Source of the DNA: an uncultured Verrucomicrobia subdivision 3 bacterium
GTDB taxonomy: Bacteria; Verrucomicrobiota; Verrucomicrobiae; Limisphaerales; CAMLLE01
Direction of reading: 5' to 3'
Assembly (NCBI GenBank): GCA_946480555.1
Contig: CAMLLE010000104.1
Span: 1 to 8,378 of the forward strand
Length of the DNA: 8,378 nucleotides
Shown in pieces: positions 4,498 to 8,378 of this stretch; the first letter of the stretch is position 1, and every line of letters begins with the position of its first letter. The translations under genes were made by a program, and so were the position numbers. The notes under the pieces are model-generated. The model was not told the origin of the DNA, did no database searches, and was given only the letters and a program-made list of their open reading frames with translations.

Positions 4498-7413
4498 ATG
4501 ACAAAGCCGAACAACCCCCATCCCGATCGCAGCTTTGTTGCTTTAAAACTTCCGTGGATTCTTGCCGCCGCGGCGCTCCTGATTTACCTGCTGACGTTCA
4601 ACCGCTGGATGTCGCTCAACAACATGGCCTCCGTGGCCCGCGCCGCAGGCTGGATGTGGGGGCCGGACGTCGCGACGCCGCTTTACTACGCGCTGACATA
4701 TCCGTTCCGTTTCCTGCCATCCAGCCTGGTTCCCCTCGCCTTCAATCTGTTCTCCGTTCTCTGCGGCGCGCTGGCCGCCGGATTGCTGGCGCGAGCCGTG
4801 GCATTGATCCCACGCGACCGCACACACGATCAGCGGTTGCGGGAGAAGAGTTCGTTGCCGTTGCTTTCCGGTTCGCTCGCCTGGATTCCACCGGTTTTTG
4901 CCGTGCTGATTTTCTTGTTTCAACTGACGGTCTGGGAGAATTCCACCAACGGAGCCAGTGACGTGCTGGACATGCTGCTGCTCGCCTACGTCATCCGCAA
5001 TCTGCTGGAATACCGCCGTACGGAGAATGACTCATGGTTGTTCCGCGCCGCGCTGGTTTGCGGGCTGGGCATGGCGAACAACTGGCTGCTGTTCGTGTTC
5101 TTCCTCCCGTTCCTGGCGGCGGTTGTCTGGCTGAAACGGCTGGAGCTTTTCAATGCAAGATTCCTTCTTCGGATGATGGCTTGCGGCGCTGCCGGCCTGC
5201 TGCTGCTCTTGCTGTTGCCGACGATTCACGTCCTGTCCGATTCGCAGGTCATGAGTTATGGAGATGTGCTGAAGGCAAATCTCGGCGCCACCAAGCAGGC
5301 CTTGAAACATTTCTACGGCCTGACTCCCGGACGCAAATCCGCGGTGCTGATGTTCTGGATGTCCACGATGCTTCCGATCCTGATCATCAGCGTGCGCTGG
5401 CCTTCGAACTTCGGCGATCCCAGCCGCACGGGCAGCATGGTGGCGCGCTGGATTTTCCACATCTCTCACGCCGCACTGCTGCTTTTCATGCTTTGGATCG
5501 TGCTGGATCCTGTGTTCAGCCCGCGGCGGTTGGGATACTCGTTGTCCGGCCTGACCTTTCTGAGCGCCCTGTGTGTCGGATACCTGAGCGGTTATTTCCT
5601 GCTCGTCACGCGGCCACTGGCAGATCGCATGGGACGCGTTGCACCTGTCCAGGTGTTGTGGCATCGCCTCACCATTGGCGCGATCGGCCTGTTGCTGGTG
5701 GCGGCACCCGCGCTGCAACTTGCCCGGAACCTGCCGCAGATTCGAACGACCAACGGCCCGGCGCTTCGGAACTACGCTCAGCAACTCGTGCGCGATCTGC
5801 CCGACAACGCGGTGGTGTTGAGCGACGATGCCCGGAAGATTTACCTGGCCCAGGCGCAAACCGCCGGCCACAAGGGACGAATCTTCCTCGACACCCAGCT
5901 TGTCACTTACCCGGGCTATCACGGCTTTCAAAAGCGACGCTACGGCACGGACTGGCCTTCACCGATTGATCCCAAACGCGAGGAAACGGTGAAGCCAATG
6001 ATGCTGGTGGGCATTCTCTTCCGCCTCGCGGAAAGCCGACCGCTCGAATATCTCCACCCGAGCTTTGGCTACTACTTCGAGGTGTTCGAGCCGCGACCGC
6101 ACGGATTGAACCTGAGCCTGGTGCGCTACCCGACCAACTCCCTCCACGGCGCGCCGCTCAGCGAGCAGGAGATCGCGGCAAACGAGCAGTTCTGGAAAGA
6201 ACACCGGACTGAACTGGAGAGGCTCATTCCGTTCATCGCTCCGCCCCCCGTGACGAATGAAGTCTCATTCCTCAACCGCCTCTACGCCAGACTCAAGCTT
6301 TCGTTCCAGCCCAACGCCACCGCGGTCGTCCTTGGCAGCTATTATTCGCAGTTCGAGAATCTCTGGGCCGTGAAGCTCCAGCGCGCGGGCAGGCTCAAGG
6401 AAGCGGAGGCGCATTTCCGGTCTGCGCTGGAACTTTTCCCGGACAACATCGCCGCGGAAAAGAGCCTGGCGTTCAACCGCGAATTGCAGGCGGGCAGGAA
6501 AGTGGAACTGCGCCCGTTGAACGATCTCGAGGATGAACTCGGTCGCTACCGCAATTGGGAGCAGGTGCTGCGCGATACCGGGCCCTTCGACGATCCCACG
6601 CTCTGCTTTGCGCTCGGAATGAGCCTCGCACAAGGCGGCAACTACCGTCAGGCCGGACAACTGGTCGAACGCGTTTACCGAACCATTCCGGACAACCTGC
6701 AGGTAGCCTTCTGGATGTCGCGCCTTTACGTCATCAACCAGATGCCGGACAAAGCCAGCGAATTGCTTTCCATTCTTCGCAACCGCACCGAGGACCTTGC
6801 GGCGGTTGGAATTCGCAAGATCGATTTGCTCCAGGCTGAGGCAGGCGCACTCTACGTGGCGAAACGGATCGAGGAAGCCGACGCACTGGTCCGCCGGGCG
6901 CTGGAGGAAAACCCGAAAGATCTGCAGACCGTCACCACCGCGCTCCAGATTTCCAGCATCTTCCGCAGCCACACCAATGCATTGCTCGCGGTGGATCAAT
7001 TGCTCAAGCTTCGCCCCGACGATGTGCCAACGCTGGTCAACAAAGGCGTCATCAACATCCAGCTGCGCCGTTGGTCAGACGCGCTGGAGCCGCTGTCACG
7101 CGCACTTTCGCTGCAAAGCACCAACTACGGCGCGCAGCTTTATCGCGCCTTCGCCTTGCTTAACAACAACCAGATCGATGAAGCGGCCAGGGATTACGAG
7201 CAGCTTGCCAAAATCTTCCCAAATTCAAACGACGTGAACCTGGGTCTCGCGGAGCTGGCCTTGCGTCGGCAGAACACCAATGCCGCGATCCAGCATCTGG
7301 AAATCGCGCTGCGCAACACACCGGTCGATGCGCCCCAGGCGCGCGACCTGAGCCAGCGGATTAACGCACTGCGGAATCCCACACCCGCAGAGGCGCCCGC
7401 GGAAAACCCATGA
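4498..7413 (+). CDS. DUF2723-like GT-C membrane protein with C-terminal TPR array
   Basis: The 971-residue product starts at ATG 4498; the frame reaches back to TTG 4390, but the ATG sits just before the first membrane helix. Residues about 16-410 hold roughly nine or ten hydrophobic segments (for example 16-34, 75-105, 127-145, 181-211, 224-242, 282-300, 317-338, 345-372, 390-408). Residues about 415-590 are soluble, and about 614-960 carry degenerate TPRs such as AVKLQRAGRLKEAEAHFRSALELFPDN and AFALLNNNQIDEAARDYEQLAKIFPNS. Membrane core plus TPR tail matches DUF2723 proteins, related to eukaryotic TMEM260 O-mannosyltransferases. Conserved-looking parts include PLYYALTYPFRFLP, NLFSVLCGALAAGLLAR and GLGMANNW. 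The acidic DSGE-like motif expected after helix 1 is replaced by WMSLNNMASVAR (38-48 region). I infer a role in transferring sugar from a lipid carrier at the membrane, or a non-catalytic derivative. The stop lies 12 nt before the downstream glycosyltransferase ATG. Confidence 0.87.
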   Translation: MTKPNNPHPDRSFVALKLPWILAAAALLIYLLTFNRWMSLNNMASVARAAGWMWGPDVATPLYYALTYPFRFLPSSLVPLAFNLFSVLCGALAAGLLARAVALIPRDRTHDQRLREKSSLPLLSGSLAWIPPVFAVLIFLFQLTVWENSTNGASDVLDMLLLAYVIRNLLEYRRTENDSWLFRAALVCGLGMANNWLLFVFFLPFLAAVVWLKRLELFNARFLLRMMACGAAGLLLLLLLPTIHVLSDSQVMSYGDVLKANLGATKQALKHFYGLTPGRKSAVLMFWMSTMLPILIISVRWPSNFGDPSRTGSMVARWIFHISHAALLLFMLWIVLDPVFSPRRLGYSLSGLTFLSALCVGYLSGYFLLVTRPLADRMGRVAPVQVLWHRLTIGAIGLLLVAAPALQLARNLPQIRTTNGPALRNYAQQLVRDLPDNAVVLSDDARKIYLAQAQTAGHKGRIFLDTQLVTYPGYHGFQKRRYGTDWPSPIDPKREETVKPMMLVGILFRLAESRPLEYLHPSFGYYFEVFEPRPHGLNLSLVRYPTNSLHGAPLSEQEIAANEQFWKEHRTELERLIPFIAPPPVTNEVSFLNRLYARLKLSFQPNATAVVLGSYYSQFENLWAVKLQRAGRLKEAEAHFRSALELFPDNIAAEKSLAFNRELQAGRKVELRPLNDLEDELGRYRNWEQVLRDTGPFDDPTLCFALGMSLAQGGNYRQAGQLVERVYRTIPDNLQVAFWMSRLYVINQMPDKASELLSILRNRTEDLAAVGIRKIDLLQAEAGALYVAKRIEEADALVRRALEENPKDLQTVTTALQISSIFRSHTNALLAVDQLLKLRPDDVPTLVNKGVINIQLRRWSDALEPLSRALSLQSTNYGAQLYRAFALLNNNQIDEAARDYEQLAKIFPNSNDVNLGLAELALRRQNTNAAIQHLEIALRNTPVDAPQARDLSQRINALRNPTPAEAPAENP

Positions 7414-7425
7414 TCCGTGCGCGCA

Positions 7426-8378
7426 ATGCGCATCACCCACGTCATCACCCGGCTCGTCATCGGCGGCGCGCAGGAAAACACCGTCACTTCCGTTCTCGGG
7501 CTCCGGCAGCAGCCCGGCTTCGAACTGAAGCTGATTTCCGGCCCTTCGATCGGACCGGAAGGCTCCATGGAGTCGGACGTCGCAGGCATTCCCGGTTTGC
7601 TGACGGTTGTTCCTGAGCTTGTCCGCCCCGTGCATCCGTGGAAGGACTCCATCGCGCTGCGGAAGCTCACGCGAATTCTCCAGACAACCAGACCCCACAT
7701 CGTTCACACGCACAGCGGCAAGGCTGGAATTCTCGGACGAATGGCCGCGGCGAAAGCGCGCGTGCCGATCGTGATTCATCACATTCACGGGCCGTCGTTC
7801 GGACCGTTCCAAGGCCGGCTGGCCAACGCCGTTTTCACTGCGGCGGAACGTTACGCCGCGCGCTTCACGCATCACTTCTTCGTTTCCGCGAACGCGATGA
7901 CGAAGCTGTATCTGCAAGCGGGAATCGGCCGGCCGGAAATGTACACGCGCGTCTTCAGCGGCTTCAACGTCCGCGCTTTTCAGGATCAACCCCGGCGGGA
8001 CGCTCTCCGCGCGAAGCTGGGATTCAGTCCGGAGGATTTCGTGATCGGCAAAATTGGCCGCATCACCGTGCTGAAAGGGCATGGCGATTTGCTGCGCGCC
8101 GTGAAAGCGCTGCTGCCGGAAGTTCCAAACGCGAAGGTGCTGTTCATCGGCGACGGTTCCCTGCGGGCTGAAACGGAATCTGAAGTCCGCGCGCTTGGCC
8201 TGCAAGATCGCGTGGTCTTCAGCGGCCTGGTGAAACCGGAGGCGGTTCCGGATTTTGTCTCGGCGACGGATTGCGTCGCGCATTTGTCGTATCGCGAAGC
8301 GCTTTCCCGCGCCTTGCCACAGGCGCTCGCGGCCGGAAAGCCGATTGTTGCCTACGATTTCGACGGCGCGGATGAGGT
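7426..8378 (+). CDS. GT4-type glycosyltransferase (3' end beyond the window)
   Basis: The visible 317 codons begin at ATG 7426 and stay open at the right edge; GTG 7417, three codons earlier, is an alternative start. The protein has no signal peptide and should act on the cytoplasmic side. The N-terminal half shows the GT-B nucleotide-fold pattern: MRITHVITRLVIGGAQENTV (1-20), HIVHTHSGKAGILGRMAA (91-108) and IHHIHGPSFG (117-126). The C-terminal half begins with FVIGKIGRITVLKGHGDLLRA (205-225), then KVLFIGDGSLR (237-247), VVFSGLV and REALSRALPQALAAGKPIVAYDFDGADE (290-317). These are typical of GT4 retaining transferases that use nucleotide sugars. The EX7E element appears as Glu291 with Gln299 in place of the second Glu. 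It directly follows the DUF2723-like gene and is probably co-transcribed, which suggests synthesis of a surface glycan or lipid-linked sugar. Donor and acceptor cannot be told from the sequence. Confidence 0.92.
   Translation, partial: MRITHVITRLVIGGAQENTVTSVLGLRQQPGFELKLISGPSIGPEGSMESDVAGIPGLLTVVPELVRPVHPWKDSIALRKLTRILQTTRPHIVHTHSGKAGILGRMAAAKARVPIVIHHIHGPSFGPFQGRLANAVFTAAERYAARFTHHFFVSANAMTKLYLQAGIGRPEMYTRVFSGFNVRAFQDQPRRDALRAKLGFSPEDFVIGKIGRITVLKGHGDLLRAVKALLPEVPNAKVLFIGDGSLRAETESEVRALGLQDRVVFSGLVKPEAVPDFVSATDCVAHLSYREALSRALPQALAAGKPIVAYDFDGADE

Noticed and set aside
5032..5931. Minus-strand open frame of 299 codons inside the membrane protein gene
   Set aside because: Gln/His/Arg-rich shadow of the membrane-helix coding region, with no domain.
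7225..8283. Minus-strand open frame of 352 codons
   Set aside because: Antisense to the GT4 glycosyltransferase and the end of the TPR gene; the plus strand carries the clear motifs.

Overview
The window most likely comes from a verrucomicrobial chromosome, probably of the Pedosphaera/Limisphaera type. This is inferred from moderately high GC, almost no recognisable Shine-Dalgarno sequences, a planctomycete/verrucomicrobial-type (PSCyt1) cytochrome c, a secreted pectin-degrading enzyme and a DUF2723-like membrane protein with TPRs. No rRNA or other phylogenetic marker is present, so the placement is tentative.

The left half (1-3320) is on the minus strand. In transcription order it holds a small TerB-like protein (2934-3320), a membrane-anchored J-domain protein 30 nt downstream (2052-2903), and, after a 142-nt gap, a large secreted enzyme running off the left edge (1-1909). 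That enzyme joins an unsaturated rhamnogalacturonyl/galacturonyl hydrolase (GH105) to the start of a polygalacturonase-like domain (GH28). It is the clearest substrate-specific gene here and points to extracytoplasmic breakdown of pectin.

A divergent intergenic region (3321-3712) separates the two halves. It holds a hexamer-periodic TCGTNN inverted repeat and other short repeats.

The right half is on the plus strand: a small exported cytochrome c (3713-4111), a 386-nt GC-rich non-coding stretch with several imperfect hairpins (4112-4497), a 971-residue multi-membrane protein with a C-terminal TPR array that resembles DUF2723/GT-C proteins (4498-7413), and, 12 nt later, a GT4-type glycosyltransferase that runs off the right edge (7426 onward). 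The last two look co-transcribed and probably act in surface glycan or glycoprotein synthesis.

Two points stand out. The TerB-like protein beside the membrane J-domain protein resembles the DjlA architecture (membrane segment, TerB-like domain, J domain) split over two genes. The DUF2723-like protein lacks the acidic motif I would expect after its first membrane helix. No mobile element, CRISPR array, tRNA or rRNA was found.
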